A stretch of 64,000 nucleotides of DNA. Origin: JAFGMQ01 sp036733345. GTDB lineage: Bacteria > Desulfobacterota > DSM-4660 > Desulfatiglandales > Desulfatiglandaceae. The notes below the pieces were generated by a model. The model did not search any database, had not been told where the DNA came from, and saw only the letters and a program-made list of their open reading frames with translations. The first letter of the stretch is position 1. Every line of letters begins with the position of its first letter. Where the stretch lies: contig DAINAR010000004.1 in assembly GCA_036733345.1 (NCBI GenBank), positions 1 to 64,000 of the forward strand, in the 5' to 3' direction. This document shows positions 55,220-64,000 of this stretch, one piece after another. Position numbers and translations under genes: made by a program.

Positions 55220-56359
55220 ATGTACATTTATCAAAAAACAAATCGCTATTTTGCACAGGTGGCAGATGATATTAAAGATATTGCAGAAAAAGAAATCATC
55301 TCTCTAGGTGGAAAAAATACGAGGCAGTCATACCGTGGCATTTTCTTTACTGCCACCCAAAGGACTCTTTATTCCATCAATTACCATTCAAGGCTTATCA
55401 GTCGTGTTCTGGCCCCGCTAATATACTTTAACTGCCATTCTGACCGCTATCTGTACAAGCAGGCTTCCCGGATAGAATGGAAAGACTTTATGACTCCGGC
55501 AAATACATTCGCCATCTTTGCAACCGTATCAAACAGCAGAATCAGGCACTCCAGATTTGCAGCCCTGCGGATGAAAGATGCAATTGCTGACTACTTCAGA
55601 TCCATCTCAGGCAAACGCCCTTCTGTCAATACAAGGAATCCTGATATCTGGTTTAATCTGCATATAGAAAACAATAAGGCGACTATAAGCCTTGACACAT
55701 CCGGTGGTTCTCTCCACAGGAGAGGCTACCGAAAGGAATCCACAACAGCACCCATGGTTGAAACATTAGCGGCCGCAATCATCAGGCATTCCGAATGGAA
55801 AGGCAACACGCCTCTTTATGATCCATTCTGCGGCTCAGGAACGTTCCTTTGTGAGGCATTTATGCATGCATCCCATATGCCTTCAGGCATTCTCCGAAGC
55901 AATTTCGGCTTTAAAAGGCTCCCGGACTTCGATTCAACCCTCTGGAAAAAGATTATCAGGGAAGGGAAACAGAATATAAAGCCGGTATTAAAGGGCCTAA
56001 TATCAGGAAGCGATATATCCCTTGAAGCTGTTAAGACGGCACGCCAAAATTGCAGAATGATTGACAGAGAAAATCATATCAGTATTAAACGGCAGGACAT
56101 TTTTGGTATTGAAACCCTCAGGGACAAAACAATAATCTGCAATCCCCCCTATGGAATCAGAACCGGCAAGGCAGAAGAAATGCCCGATTTCTATTCAAGA
56201 TTTGGTGATTTCCTTAAGAGGCATTGTACCGGGTCAACTGCATATGTCTACTTTGGGGAACCTGCATTCATTAAAAGCATGGGATTGAAACCGTCATGGA
56301 AAAAACCGCTCTCCAATGGAGGCCTTGATGGGCGTCTGGTCAGGTATGAACTGTACTGA
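55220..56359 (+). CDS. THUMP-domain RNA N2-guanine methyltransferase (RlmL/TrmN-like)
   Basis: 379 residues: an N-terminal ferredoxin-like/THUMP region (about 1-155), then a class I methyltransferase with SAM motif PFCGSGTFLCEAF (about 202-214), SGSDIS (acidic strand, about 255) and the amino-methylating motif NPPYG (about 308-312). It is likely to methylate guanine N2 in 23S rRNA or tRNA. Its length fits the N-terminal half of RlmL or the YcbY/TrmN group. It follows zraR by 30 bp and may be co-transcribed by accident of position. Confidence 0.87.
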   Translation: MYIYQKTNRYFAQVADDIKDIAEKEIISLGGKNTRQSYRGIFFTATQRTLYSINYHSRLISRVLAPLIYFNCHSDRYLYKQASRIEWKDFMTPANTFAIFATVSNSRIRHSRFAALRMKDAIADYFRSISGKRPSVNTRNPDIWFNLHIENNKATISLDTSGGSLHRRGYRKESTTAPMVETLAAAIIRHSEWKGNTPLYDPFCGSGTFLCEAFMHASHMPSGILRSNFGFKRLPDFDSTLWKKIIREGKQNIKPVLKGLISGSDISLEAVKTARQNCRMIDRENHISIKRQDIFGIETLRDKTIICNPPYGIRTGKAEEMPDFYSRFGDFLKRHCTGSTAYVYFGEPAFIKSMGLKPSWKKPLSNGGLDGRLVRYELY

Positions 56360-56523
56360 TTGCACTAAGGTGTATTATTTCCTATTATTTTAAAGGCATC
56401 CATGGTTTCAGCTTATACAAATAAGGGGCATAACCTGACATTATGTTTATAAAAGTTTTCATTATTCTTTAAGTTTTAGAATGACATATATGTTTTTAAT
56501 TTCAGGACCGGAGGCAAATCATC

Positions 56524-57045
56524 ATGGATACAAAAGAACGTCTGGATGCACTGGAAGTTGCTCTTAATAATGAAATGCGGGAAAGGGAATTCTACCTTAA
56601 ACACGCAGAAAGGACAAAAAACCCCGTTGGCAAAGCTATGTTTAAGCAAATAGCAGATGAAGAGCTCGAACACTATGAACGTATAATGGAGCTGCAAAAA
56701 AAGTGGAAAACCAATGAGCAATGGCCTGACACAGTGCCTCTTCGAGTAAAAGAAACTGATGTCAAAACCGTCTTGAAAGAAATTATCCAAAAGGTTGAAG
56801 ATATGCCTGAAGCTGATGATGATGACCGCCAGGCGATTGAAACAGCCATTGAATTTGAGGCCAGGGGTGCTTCTTATTATTCAGGACTTAAGGATGAAGT
56901 CTCTGATTCAAAGGAAAAGGCCTTTTTTGATCTCCTCGCCAGGATTGAACATGAACATTGGCTTTCACTCAAGGATACACAGGAGTATCTTAACAACCCT
57001 GCCGCATGGTATACCAAGGCTGAACATCACAGTCTGGATGGATAG
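56524..57045 (+). CDS. Rubrerythrin-like ferritin-family protein
   Basis: 173 residues forming a four-helix bundle. The di-iron ligands expected of the erythrin family are visible: NEMREREFY, ADEELEHYERI (ExxH), IEFEARGASYY and EHEHW (ExxH). The C-terminal rubredoxin domain of classical rubrerythrin is absent. A role in peroxide reduction or iron handling in an anaerobe is likely. It is preceded by a 160-bp AT-rich gap and a GGAGG site. Confidence 0.88.
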   Translation: MDTKERLDALEVALNNEMREREFYLKHAERTKNPVGKAMFKQIADEELEHYERIMELQKKWKTNEQWPDTVPLRVKETDVKTVLKEIIQKVEDMPEADDDDRQAIETAIEFEARGASYYSGLKDEVSDSKEKAFFDLLARIEHEHWLSLKDTQEYLNNPAAWYTKAEHHSLDG

Positions 57046-57110
57046 GATATTTTTTGAATATTTATTATGGCTGCCCCAGCATACACTTTGAAAACATATT
57101 ATGTTTGATG

Positions 57111-57350
57111 TTTCGTAAAAGCCCTCAATGTGGGCAACAAAATAAAAAGCTCCGAATTCAAGGCGGGTGAAAATCGTGTCACGAGACTTTAGAAGAAATA
57201 CAAGTCTAAGGTTTAAGGTACAAGGGGGACCAAATCCACCTTATACCCTGCACCTTTCCGTTATCTACGTCGCAGTGACGAAGGATGAAGCGTAACGCAG
57301 ATCTCAAGATCCCGCGCCCCTTGCGGGGAGTTGGCCTTTTTACGAAGTCG
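57111..57350. repeat. MITE-like element with 12-bp terminal inverted repeats
   Basis: It begins TTTCGTAAAAGCC and ends GGCCTTTTTACGAAGTC; the ends are inverted repeats with a one-base difference in the A/T run. Inside are a CCCGC/GCGGG hairpin (about 57312-57328) and CTACGTCGCAGTGACG. The same border sequence occurs at about 16919-16934. There is no coding capacity. It fills nearly all of the gap between the ferritin-like gene and azlD. Confidence 0.6.
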
Positions 57351-57357
57351 TCAAGTT

Positions 57358-57681
57358 TCAGAAAATCATTCCGGCCAGCCAGAAAAGTAACATGCCTACA
57401 ACCACTGTCCCTCCGAGAGACTTTGTCTTTAATGCAAAAAGAAAGGCAGGAATGGCTACCAATAGCCTTGGATTGACAAGAGAAAGGTTTCGCGGGATGC
57501 CTTCTGTCATAAGTTCCGGCACTACAAGGGCACTGAGTACTGCTACCGGAATCAGATCAAGCCAGTCGACAAACCATTCAGGCAGCTGTCGTTGAGACAG
57601 AAAAAAGAGTGGCAGCCATCGAGGTATGAAGGTTACTGCCCCCATCGCTATAAAAAGCCAGACAAATTCCCAACGAATCAT
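57358..57681 (-). CDS. azlD: AzlD-family branched-chain amino acid exporter subunit
   Basis: 107 residues with about four membrane helices: FIAMGAVTFIPRWLPLFFL near the start and the PVAVLSALVVPEL core are typical of AzlD. It works with AzlC to export branched-chain amino acids. azlC is upstream on the same strand but 221 bp away, where these genes usually overlap; the gap contains a palindromic repeat. Confidence 0.85.
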   Translation of the reverse strand: MIRWEFVWLFIAMGAVTFIPRWLPLFFLSQRQLPEWFVDWLDLIPVAVLSALVVPELMTEGIPRNLSLVNPRLLVAIPAFLFALKTKSLGGTVVVGMLLFWLAGMIF

Positions 57682-57734
57682 TCTTTATCCCCGTTAAATT
57701 TGATGCAATCTAAGAATTTAAAATTCACACAAAC

Positions 57735-57762
57735 TGTCATTTCGACTGCAGGGAGAAATCTT
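57735..57762. repeat. Short palindromic repeat between azlC and azlD
   Basis: GTCATTTCGACTGCAGGGAGAAATCTTG has the GTCATT-Y-C...GAAATC form of the dispersed hairpin family. It separates two genes that normally overlap. Confidence 0.5.
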
Positions 57763-57902
57763 GTCTTTCTGAAGTGTTAAAATATCAAGATTTTTAATCA
57801 CCCCAAAACATAATTAAAAATGACAAACCATTTGGGCCTTTGGCAAACAAGATATTTTAATCATCAAATTCAGCTTTATAAGTCACTGTTTACAAAGCTT
57901 TC

Positions 57903-58625
57903 TTACCTTCGCCTGATTAATACCCCAATGCTGCTCGCCAGTATACTCGCGATCATAATATATGCATTTCCCGGGATCCAAAGAGACAAAACGACAGCAA
58001 GCAACGCTGCTATTACTGCCGTGATTACATATATCCGGCCTCTGAGCTGGAATACCAGAAGGCATAAAAACATTGCAATCAAAGCATAATCAATACCAAA
58101 ACTGCCTGCAGGTATTAACTGGCCGCAAAGACCCCCAAATACCGTGCTCGCTATCCATACAAAATTTGATATATGATTGACCGAAAGGGCTTGAGGCCAA
58201 TGCCACTGCCCTTCCCTGAATTTATTTATGTTGACTGCAAAACTCTCATCGGTTACTCCGTAAGCAAACAGGGATATCCATCCCCTCCCAGGACCCTGAA
58301 GGAAAACAGAAAGAGAAGAACTCATCAGCAGATGACGAAGATTAACAATAAAGGTTGTCAGTATTATCGTTGGGAAGGCCGCACCGGAACCAAGCATGGA
58401 TACCGCAATAAACTGGGCACTTCCGGCAAAAACCAGAAGGGACATTAACCCTATTTCCAGGGGATGAAGGCCCGCCTTCTGTGCAAGAACACCGAATGCC
58501 ATCCCTATGGGCAGATATCCAAAACATATCGGCCAGGCAGCTTTCAGGCCTGACGAGAAAATTAATGGTCTCTTTAAATATTGCTTTGTCAAGGCTCCTC
58601 TGATTTCCTTTACAAAAAATTTCAC
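57903..58625 (-). CDS. azlC: AzlC-family branched-chain amino acid exporter subunit
   Basis: 240 residues with about seven to eight hydrophobic helices. GYLPIGMAFGVLAQKAGL, LVFAGSAQFIAVSML and TDESFAVN are the hallmark AzlC segments. It is the transport subunit paired with AzlD. Both ends look complete, so the insertion in the azlC-azlD gap has not broken the gene. Confidence 0.9.
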   Translation of the reverse strand: MKFFVKEIRGALTKQYLKRPLIFSSGLKAAWPICFGYLPIGMAFGVLAQKAGLHPLEIGLMSLLVFAGSAQFIAVSMLGSGAAFPTIILTTFIVNLRHLLMSSSLSVFLQGPGRGWISLFAYGVTDESFAVNINKFREGQWHWPQALSVNHISNFVWIASTVFGGLCGQLIPAGSFGIDYALIAMFLCLLVFQLRGRIYVITAVIAALLAVVLSLWIPGNAYIMIASILASSIGVLIRRR

Positions 58626-58952
58626 ATGAACATCATGATTTCACTGTAATTATGCTTCTACATTCTTCAAGTAACAACAAACAAGCCCGCTCTTCGGAAC
58701 AATATCTCGTTAATATCTATGGGCTCTATTAATCCGAATCTCTTCTTTTCATTACATTGTGAGTGAAATATTGTCTCGAAAAGCTATATTAACGAGTGAG
58801 TATTGTCAACATTTAGGAAATGCTCCATGATGCAGCATCGGGAGACATGAAGGTTGATTAGCAGGTCCGGTTATGATAACAAGACCCATACATAAATAAT
58901 TTCTTAACAACCCGTTTTTCCATTCAAAGGATTAGAAGGAGCTGCAGCAAAT
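58626..58952. other. Divergent promoter region, azlC / thioesterase
   Basis: 327 bp with no gene. The thioesterase ribosome binding site is AGAAGGAG at about 58933-58940. I cannot place the promoters. Confidence 0.45.
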
Positions 58953-59381
58953 ATGGATGAAAAGACAAGGACAGATTTTTTTAACAGGGTAGCTGAGGAG
59001 TCTTATGCGAAAAAACTGGGATTACGGCTGGTAGATGTAAACGATGGCTATGCTGTAGTTGAAATGGCACTTACTGAAGAAACCGAAAATATTTTTGGCA
59101 TGCCTCATGGTGGAGCAATCTTTTCTGTCATAGACGAGGCATTTGAAGTGTCATCAAATTCTCATGGCACCATAGCCCTGGGTCTAAATATGTCTGTAAC
59201 ATATCACCAGTCTCCGGAAGGTCGTACAACACTCAGGGCGGTGTCAAAGGAAATCCACCGCACCAGAAAGACTGCGACTTATGATATCAGTGTTACGGAT
59301 GAAAAAAATAACCTTATCGCCTCATGTACCGCATTGGTTTACCGTAAGAAAGACAAAGTCCCTTTCCTCCAAGCCGAGTAA
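58953..59381 (+). CDS. PaaI-type hotdog-fold thioesterase
   Basis: 142 residues. The hotdog core MPHGGAIFSVIDEAFEVSSNSHG (split at about 50-72) has the HGG loop and the acidic residue on the central helix used by PaaI/YbgC-like acyl-CoA thioesterases. NMSVTYHQ and TLRAVSKEIHRTRKTATYDISVTDE form the beta-sheet. The likely role is hydrolysis of aryl or short-chain acyl-CoA; the substrate is unknown. Confidence 0.87.
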   Translation: MDEKTRTDFFNRVAEESYAKKLGLRLVDVNDGYAVVEMALTEETENIFGMPHGGAIFSVIDEAFEVSSNSHGTIALGLNMSVTYHQSPEGRTTLRAVSKEIHRTRKTATYDISVTDEKNNLIASCTALVYRKKDKVPFLQAE

Positions 59382-59453
59382 TCCGTTTACCAGATTGCAT
59401 TCCATATTTCTTCATCCGTGAAGAATCATGATCGAGAATGGACTGACCTCCTT

Positions 59454-59972
59454 TTAAGAACCTTCATCAATATAGAACCGCCATTTACAGAATAATTCCC
59501 TGGGGTGCGGATCAGGAGGAGCAAAAAGGCATTCAACCTGAATACGATCATCTATCGCCCGTGCAAAATTGGTAAATTCCCCGCGATGCATCTCCTTGCA
59601 CACAAACTCATCAAGCCCTCTCCTGATCCTGGCCTCCTGAGTTGGGCATGATGGAACGGAGATTAATACTTCTTTATCGGTCTCTTCAATCTCATAACCG
59701 ACGAGGATATGCCAGGGGAAAATTTTCAGGGCCTTCACAAAACCCTTCAGGCCTTTCTCTTTGATGCCGAATCTTGATATAAGGTCTTTTGCAGCCATAC
59801 CTGAAACACGCCCCCAGACCTGTTCATTTATCCGCTCTGCAGTCGGCTGGTCAAAACGCTCACCAACATATATAAACCAGAAGGCGTCAACCACCCTGTA
59901 GTGCCAGAGCAGAAACTCGATATATTTTCTGAGATCCGGGGCTTCCATTTTCTCCAATGCTTTCATATCCAT
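59454..59972 (-). CDS. DUF6125-like protein
   Basis: 172 residues. From memory it matches a family common in Desulfobacterota and annotated DUF6125, with conserved blocks FWFIYVGERFD, PTQEARIRRGLDEFVCKEMHRGEF, QVECLFAPPDPHP and LFCKWRFYI. Three or four conserved Cys and a His suggest metal or substrate binding, possibly related to the L-2-amino-thiazoline-carboxylate hydrolase fold. Function is not established. ATG at 59972 has AAGGAGAG upstream. Confidence 0.7.
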   Translation of the reverse strand: MDMKALEKMEAPDLRKYIEFLLWHYRVVDAFWFIYVGERFDQPTAERINEQVWGRVSGMAAKDLISRFGIKEKGLKGFVKALKIFPWHILVGYEIEETDKEVLISVPSCPTQEARIRRGLDEFVCKEMHRGEFTNFARAIDDRIQVECLFAPPDPHPRELFCKWRFYIDEGS

Positions 59973-60237
59973 TGCGCTCTCCTTTTTATATCAGGTTTTG
60001 CCTTTTTTTATACAGGATTGATAAAAGATATTACACAAACGACACAGATTGCAAGAATCAAAATTTCCCATGGATGTCTGTTCCTTCTCATTGTGAAATT
60101 AGCGTCATCACACCGAGCTTTAATAAAATATCAGCCGGAAACCCTTATCCACAGTAGACATACCTGAACCAGGCTGCATTCCCAGTATATGGACGCATGA
60201 TAATTTGACACACTCTTGGGATTTGCGAACTTCTTTC

Positions 60238-60266
60238 AAAAAACAGGGGGGCGGTAAAGCCCCCCT
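60238..60266 (-). terminator. Rho-independent terminator of btuB
   Basis: On the minus strand GGGGGGC-TTTACC-GCCCCCC is followed by UGUUUUUU, about 20 bp past the btuB stop. The rest of the gap back to 59973 shows no gene. Confidence 0.9.
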
Positions 60267-60286
60267 TATAATGGAGAAAAAGGAAT

Positions 60287-62395
60287 TTAATATTCATAAG
60301 TAAGTTTAAGAAAAACCGATCGTCCTGCTCCAGGATAAGGACATACATGACTCTGAAAAGTTGTCTGATCCGTAAAAACTCCCAGATAAGTATCATACTC
60401 TTTGTCAAACAGATTATTACATTCAAAAGATATCAGCCAATGCTCATACAGCCTCTGCTCCAGCCTGAAATCAACAGTCCAGTATGGATCCAGTTCATAT
60501 TTTACCGTTTTGGTGAAGGGATATGAGCCATCGGTCTCGGTACGATACCATACCCTGTCCCCGACATATCGGACTGTCGCGGTTGCGTTCAGGCCGAAAT
60601 CAGTCATGTAATTTACGTTTGCCTTGAACTGATGCCGGGGCGTATAGGCTGACCTTCTTGTTACCCAGCTATATTCAAAATCCGCGGGTATATACGGAGG
60701 CCATCCGTAATCCTGTTTTGTATATGCCTTGTTTTGCTCCTTAGCATCCGTATAAGTATAAAAAAGAACAATGCCCAGGTTTTTCCACGGCTTGAACCTG
60801 GTTCCGATCTCAAGGCCGTCTGCCTTATATTTTCTTAAGTTCTCGGGTTCCCATATCCCTTCACTGTTCGGTCCCCATTGAATCTTATTATCTATATCCC
60901 ATCTGAAATAACTTAGCATAAGAGATATGCGTTCATTAAAAAATGCCTGTTCAAAAGTGGCATCACTGTGCCACCCGGTTTCAGGCAGCAATCCCGTATT
61001 ACCTCTGGTATAAGGATCTTCGGGCCAGTACAGGTCGTTCGGAGTCGGGGCAAGGAAATGCCTGCCATGACTGAACTTTAAAGCAGTATTCTCAAAAGGA
61101 TTAACAATCATGCCATAGAGAGGAAGATCTTCCGATCCGAATTCGGTGTGATGTTCATGCCGTATTCCGGCCTGAAACTTAACAAGATCACTGAATCTGT
61201 AATTGGCCTCCAGGAATGTACCCGTAGTATGGACATTTGCCTTGGTTCTGGATCTTGTTCCGGTTATATCTGCACCATGATCATCAAGAGATATAGATTC
61301 GCTTTCCCAGCCGATATTCTTGTGCTCCAGCCCCAGCAGAATATCAGCACCACTAAAAGGAATGAAATTTATATTGGCTTCCCCTCTGGATACCCTGTTG
61401 GTAACCCAGGACTTGCTTCCCGGCAATCCCCCGAAGTAATCCACATATCTGGTATAAGTATAATTATCCATATATGTATAATCTCCCTGAAGCCGGAATG
61501 TAAGCCAGTCTTCAGGTTTACTTTTCAGCTGGGCTGCCAGATGAGCATCCTTGTCCCGCCCCCTGTCAAGAAGACTTTGCGATTCATGGTTGTACACATC
61601 TATTCCGCCTGCTTGGAATGTCAAAGTTCCATCAGGGGGTTTTACGCCGGGAGAACCGTAATCCCTGTCCACAATATCCCCAAAGAGATTCATGTTCAAC
61701 AAATCTCCTTTGTCAAAAACTATCTTTAATGAGGCATCCTTTTGCGTCAAATCAGCATTTTTTCTAAACCCATCCGTCTTAATCCTGTTCGCAGTTATAT
61801 AGTATCCAAGATCGCCTACAGCAAACATCCCATGCTCGACAGATAGATGTGATGTTTCCTGACTGCCATAACCCGCGCCAGCACTTGCCTGTATATAATC
61901 CCTTTCAGGATTTTTTGTAATGATATTGACTGTTCCAGCCATTGCACCTGATCCATAGAGCAGTGATCCCGAACCCTTTATCACTTCTACCCGTTCTATC
62001 ATTCCCAACGGAATCCTGCTGACATCGGCTATTCCATTGGAAGGTGAATTATAGCTAACTCCGTTTACCAGCACATGCGTCGCATTTCCGCTCATACCTC
62101 GTATATGCAGGGCCTGCACCGCGCCTCCGAAATCCCCCTGAGTCCTCCAGTCGATTCCAGCCTCATTCGCCAGAAGCTCTCCAAGACTTTTTGCAGGAGA
62201 ATCCTGTATATCAAACTGATCCAGAATGATTACAGAATTCGGGACTTCTTTTCTCTTTTTTTCGGTCTTGGTTGCAGTGACGACAACTTCATCAAGGACT
62301 GTTTCTGAATTTAACCTTTCCGGCTGGGATAAACATATAAACGGCCATAAAATCATACCCATAAAAATCATCTTAAGGACAATTAACTTCTTCAT
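60287..62395 (-). CDS. btuB: TonB-dependent cobalamin receptor BtuB
   Basis: 702 residues: signal peptide (about 1-24), TonB box DEVVVTAT (about 34-41), plug domain (about 55-160, ending SLLYGSGAMAGTVNIITK) and a 22-strand barrel ending in the aromatic residue F/Y of LKLTYEY. Assignment to cobalamin rests on the B12 riboswitch upstream and the neighbouring BtuCD-like ABC genes, rather than on barrel sequence alone. The substrate could be a cobamide other than B12. Confidence 0.9.
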   Translation of the reverse strand: MKKLIVLKMIFMGMILWPFICLSQPERLNSETVLDEVVVTATKTEKKRKEVPNSVIILDQFDIQDSPAKSLGELLANEAGIDWRTQGDFGGAVQALHIRGMSGNATHVLVNGVSYNSPSNGIADVSRIPLGMIERVEVIKGSGSLLYGSGAMAGTVNIITKNPERDYIQASAGAGYGSQETSHLSVEHGMFAVGDLGYYITANRIKTDGFRKNADLTQKDASLKIVFDKGDLLNMNLFGDIVDRDYGSPGVKPPDGTLTFQAGGIDVYNHESQSLLDRGRDKDAHLAAQLKSKPEDWLTFRLQGDYTYMDNYTYTRYVDYFGGLPGSKSWVTNRVSRGEANINFIPFSGADILLGLEHKNIGWESESISLDDHGADITGTRSRTKANVHTTGTFLEANYRFSDLVKFQAGIRHEHHTEFGSEDLPLYGMIVNPFENTALKFSHGRHFLAPTPNDLYWPEDPYTRGNTGLLPETGWHSDATFEQAFFNERISLMLSYFRWDIDNKIQWGPNSEGIWEPENLRKYKADGLEIGTRFKPWKNLGIVLFYTYTDAKEQNKAYTKQDYGWPPYIPADFEYSWVTRRSAYTPRHQFKANVNYMTDFGLNATATVRYVGDRVWYRTETDGSYPFTKTVKYELDPYWTVDFRLEQRLYEHWLISFECNNLFDKEYDTYLGVFTDQTTFQSHVCPYPGAGRSVFLKLTYEY

Positions 62396-62439
62396 GCATT
62401 TTTCCCTCCCTGTAAGAAATTTTTTCTCAGGTCCGGAGC

Positions 62440-62474
62440 AAAAAAAAGCCCGGACCGAATAACTCGATCCGGGG
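62440..62474 (-). terminator. Riboswitch-controlled terminator before btuB
   Basis: The minus strand forms CCCGGATCGA / TTCGGTCCGGG (about 10 bp, one G-U) followed by eight U. It lies between the riboswitch aptamer and btuB, 45 bp before the ATG, as an expression platform would. Confidence 0.8.
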
Positions 62475-62534
62475 ATGTCCCTTTTTTATCCTCAAGATCC
62501 AACATCATACCTCTGTCCTCGGAGGTTGTACTTT

Positions 62535-62716
62535 CAGCTCAGGCAGGTCTTCTGACTTTCCTGCCCCTTCAGCCACCTTCCCATTCCAATTTACTGGAAC
62601 AGTGGTATAAACGCTAAAGGGGTTCCCTTATCAAAAAAAGAAAAGGGCAGGATTACAGCGGCGGGCCCGTCCCCGACTCTCACGGGGTTCCCTGTTATGC
62701 TCACAATGAGCACCTG
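62535..62716 (-). ncRNA. Cobalamin riboswitch
   Basis: The minus strand contains the conserved aptamer pieces in order: AGGTGCTC, GAGCATAACAGGGAA, GTGAGAGTCGGGGACGGGCCCGCCGCTGTAA, ACCACTG, GGGAAGG and the B12 box AGTCAGAAGACCTGCC. With the downstream terminator it should turn btuB off when adenosyl- or hydroxo-cobalamin is abundant. Confidence 0.97.
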
Positions 62717-62990
62717 AACAGATTTTAACTATATTCTTTTCTATACCGGTAATATGAACAACGTGTACTTAACTGTCAAGTCTTTTCTATTTATACTGAA
62801 AAGCAGGGCATCCTCTGTTCGGCATTTTACAGGATTACCTTTAATCCATAAATAGACGGGTAAATTCTCCTCCCGCAGACATTATTCGACAGGGCGTATC
62901 TCCCGATTGATAATATTCTTTATGCCCTTACCGATCATTGATGCCAAATATTAAACCTGCTGATATGATTTTATTTCCATATTCAAAAAG

Positions 62991-63788
62991 CTACATCTTC
63001 ATTGATTTCTCCGGCACCATAGTAACACGTGGAAAATCACCAAGGGGGCTTTTATCCACCAGGAGCGTACATCCATAAGCCTTTTCAAGCGTCTGGAAAG
63101 TAAGAACCTCATTCGGCGGCCCCAGACTTAATGCCTGGCCCTCTTTCAGTAAAAGTAATTGGTCACAATACATTGCTGCAAGATTTACGTCATGAGAAAC
63201 CATTATAACTGTTATTCCTCTTTCCTGTTTCAGCCTTTCCATCAAATCCATCAACCTGACCTGATGTCTGAGATCAAGTGATGCAGTTGGTTCATCCAAG
63301 AGAATGATCTGAGGATCCTGACAAATTGCCCTGGCAATAAAAACACGCTGTCTTTCACCTCCGCTTAATTGATCGAGTCTGCGGCGCGACAGATGTTCCA
63401 CGCCAGTAAACTCCATTGCCTGTTTTGTAATTTCCAGGTCATGCTTCTGCTCCAATCCCAGCATCCCCTGATGCGGCGAACGCCCCATTAATACAACATC
63501 TTTTACAACAAAAGGAAAATCAACTGGTTCCATTTGGGGTACAAATGCGATGATCTTTGCAATAGATCTTCTTGAGTAATCCCGAAAAGGACTACCAAGA
63601 ATATCCACTTTACCTTCATCCGGCTTTAAGATTCCCGCTATTATTCTCATCAGAGTTGTCTTGCCTGAACCATTCGGGCCTATAATAATGAAAAAATCAC
63701 CCTTTGTTATAGAAAAAGATATCTTTTTCAAAACAATATCGTCCCCATAGGAGTACCTTAGATTTTTTACCCGGATTGCTGAATTCAT
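62991..63788 (-). CDS. btuD: Cobalamin ABC transporter ATP-binding protein (BtuD-like)
   Basis: About 265 residues. Walker A GPNGSGKTTLM (about 38-48), signature LSGGERQRV (about 142-150), Walker B IILLDEPTASLD (about 160-171) and the H-loop VMVSHD are complete. It belongs to the FecE/BtuD importer class. ATG at 63788 overlaps the permease stop by one base (TGATG); a GTG one codon earlier is possible. No riboswitch lies upstream of the permease within the window. Confidence 0.9.
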   Translation of the reverse strand: MNSAIRVKNLRYSYGDDIVLKKISFSITKGDFFIIIGPNGSGKTTLMRIIAGILKPDEGKVDILGSPFRDYSRRSIAKIIAFVPQMEPVDFPFVVKDVVLMGRSPHQGMLGLEQKHDLEITKQAMEFTGVEHLSRRRLDQLSGGERQRVFIARAICQDPQIILLDEPTASLDLRHQVRLMDLMERLKQERGITVIMVSHDVNLAAMYCDQLLLLKEGQALSLGPPNEVLTFQTLEKAYGCTLLVDKSPLGDFPRVTMVPEKSMKM

Positions 63789-64000
63789 CACCTGGTCCTT
63801 TTTAATAGAAAAATGAAGAGAGGCGCTCCTATCATTGCGGTAATGACTCCTGACGGCATTTCACCCTGGGCAGGGAGAACCCTTGCCAGCAGGTCGCAGA
63901 AAACCATATATGCACCTCCGCCCAGTATGCATGCAGGGACCAGGACCCGGTGGTCAGGTCCGAAAATAAGCCGAAGCAAGTGAGGCATAACAAGCCCGAC
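63788..64000 (-). CDS. btuC: FecCD-type permease (BtuC-like), 3' part only
   Basis: Only the C-terminal 70 codons are in the window; the gene continues past 64000. VGLVMPHLLRLIFGPDHRVLVPA and the final helix (GEMPSGVITAMIGAPLFIFLLKR) are the conserved end of FecCD/BtuC permeases, including the loop that contacts the ATPase. Coupled to the downstream ATPase gene by stop/start overlap. Confidence 0.9.
   Translation of the reverse strand, partial: VGLVMPHLLRLIFGPDHRVLVPACILGGGAYMVFCDLLARVLPAQGEMPSGVITAMIGAPLFIFLLKRTR

Noticed and set aside
60145..60153. A perfect DnaA box (TTATCCACA)
   Set aside because: It is a single isolated box with no cluster, AT-rich unwinding region or dnaA/dnaN neighbours, so an origin is not supported.

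Overview
The window looks like chromosome of an anaerobic Desulfobacterota (delta-proteobacterial, sulfate-reducer-like) bacterium. This is inferred from gene content, not from a marker phylogeny. The indicators are indolepyruvate:ferredoxin oxidoreductase (IorAB), an FmdE-family protein, a molybdenum-storage-like protein, a multihaem c-type cytochrome fused to a cytochrome b, a probable selenocysteine codon, IPTL-CTERM sorting, sigma-54 control and a short-form ThiC. AT-rich intergenic DNA is peppered with short GC-rich palindromic repeats.

Layout. 0-4 kb: FmdE protein, MosB-like molybdenum storage protein, a small unknown protein divergent from a PadR regulator, and a GlcD-like FAD oxidase. 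4-10 kb (minus): the elongasome operon mreB-mreC-mreD-mrdA-rodA, with the glcD-like gene as its tail. 10-15.4 kb (plus): rpmH-rnpA-yidD-yidC-jag-mnmE, interrupted by about 0.7 kb of palindromic repeats between yidD and yidC. 15.5-23 kb (minus): thiC, iorA-iorB, an acyl/aryl-CoA ligase and a TPR membrane protein. 23-36 kb: DedA, a radical-SAM remnant, then a segment bracketed by 121-bp direct repeats. That segment holds a gene for a secreted protein of about 2,960 residues and a MNT-HEPN toxin-antitoxin operon with a Phd-like third gene. 36-46 kb: SpoU methyltransferase, hybrid histidine kinase, octahaem cytochrome c/cytochrome b gene with in-frame TGA, NfeD, an IPTL-CTERM protein cut by an IS30 remnant, an SGNH hydrolase and a receiver-domain remnant. 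46-57 kb: membrane protein, P-type ATPase, RNase D, a ZraP-ZraS-ZraR-like envelope stress system, an RlmL-like methyltransferase and a ferritin-like protein. 57-64 kb: AzlC/AzlD, thioesterase, DUF6125-like protein and a cobalamin uptake locus (btuC'-btuD, B12 riboswitch, btuB).

Most notable: (1) ORFs at 41692-41378 and 41374-39203 are one reading frame separated only by a TGA. That TGA is followed, 16 nt before a 4-nt G-containing loop, by an 8-bp hairpin, which fits a bacterial SECIS element, so the cytochrome is probably a selenoprotein. (2) A clean sigma-54 promoter and two 7-5-7 inverted repeats spaced 32 bp lie between zraP and zraS. (3) The giant protein combines a glycoside-hydrolase-like domain, an M23 endopeptidase, a His/Cys-dyad domain and three DNA-identical 423-bp tandem repeats. 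(4) A family of 27-nt hairpins shows compensatory stem changes between copies.
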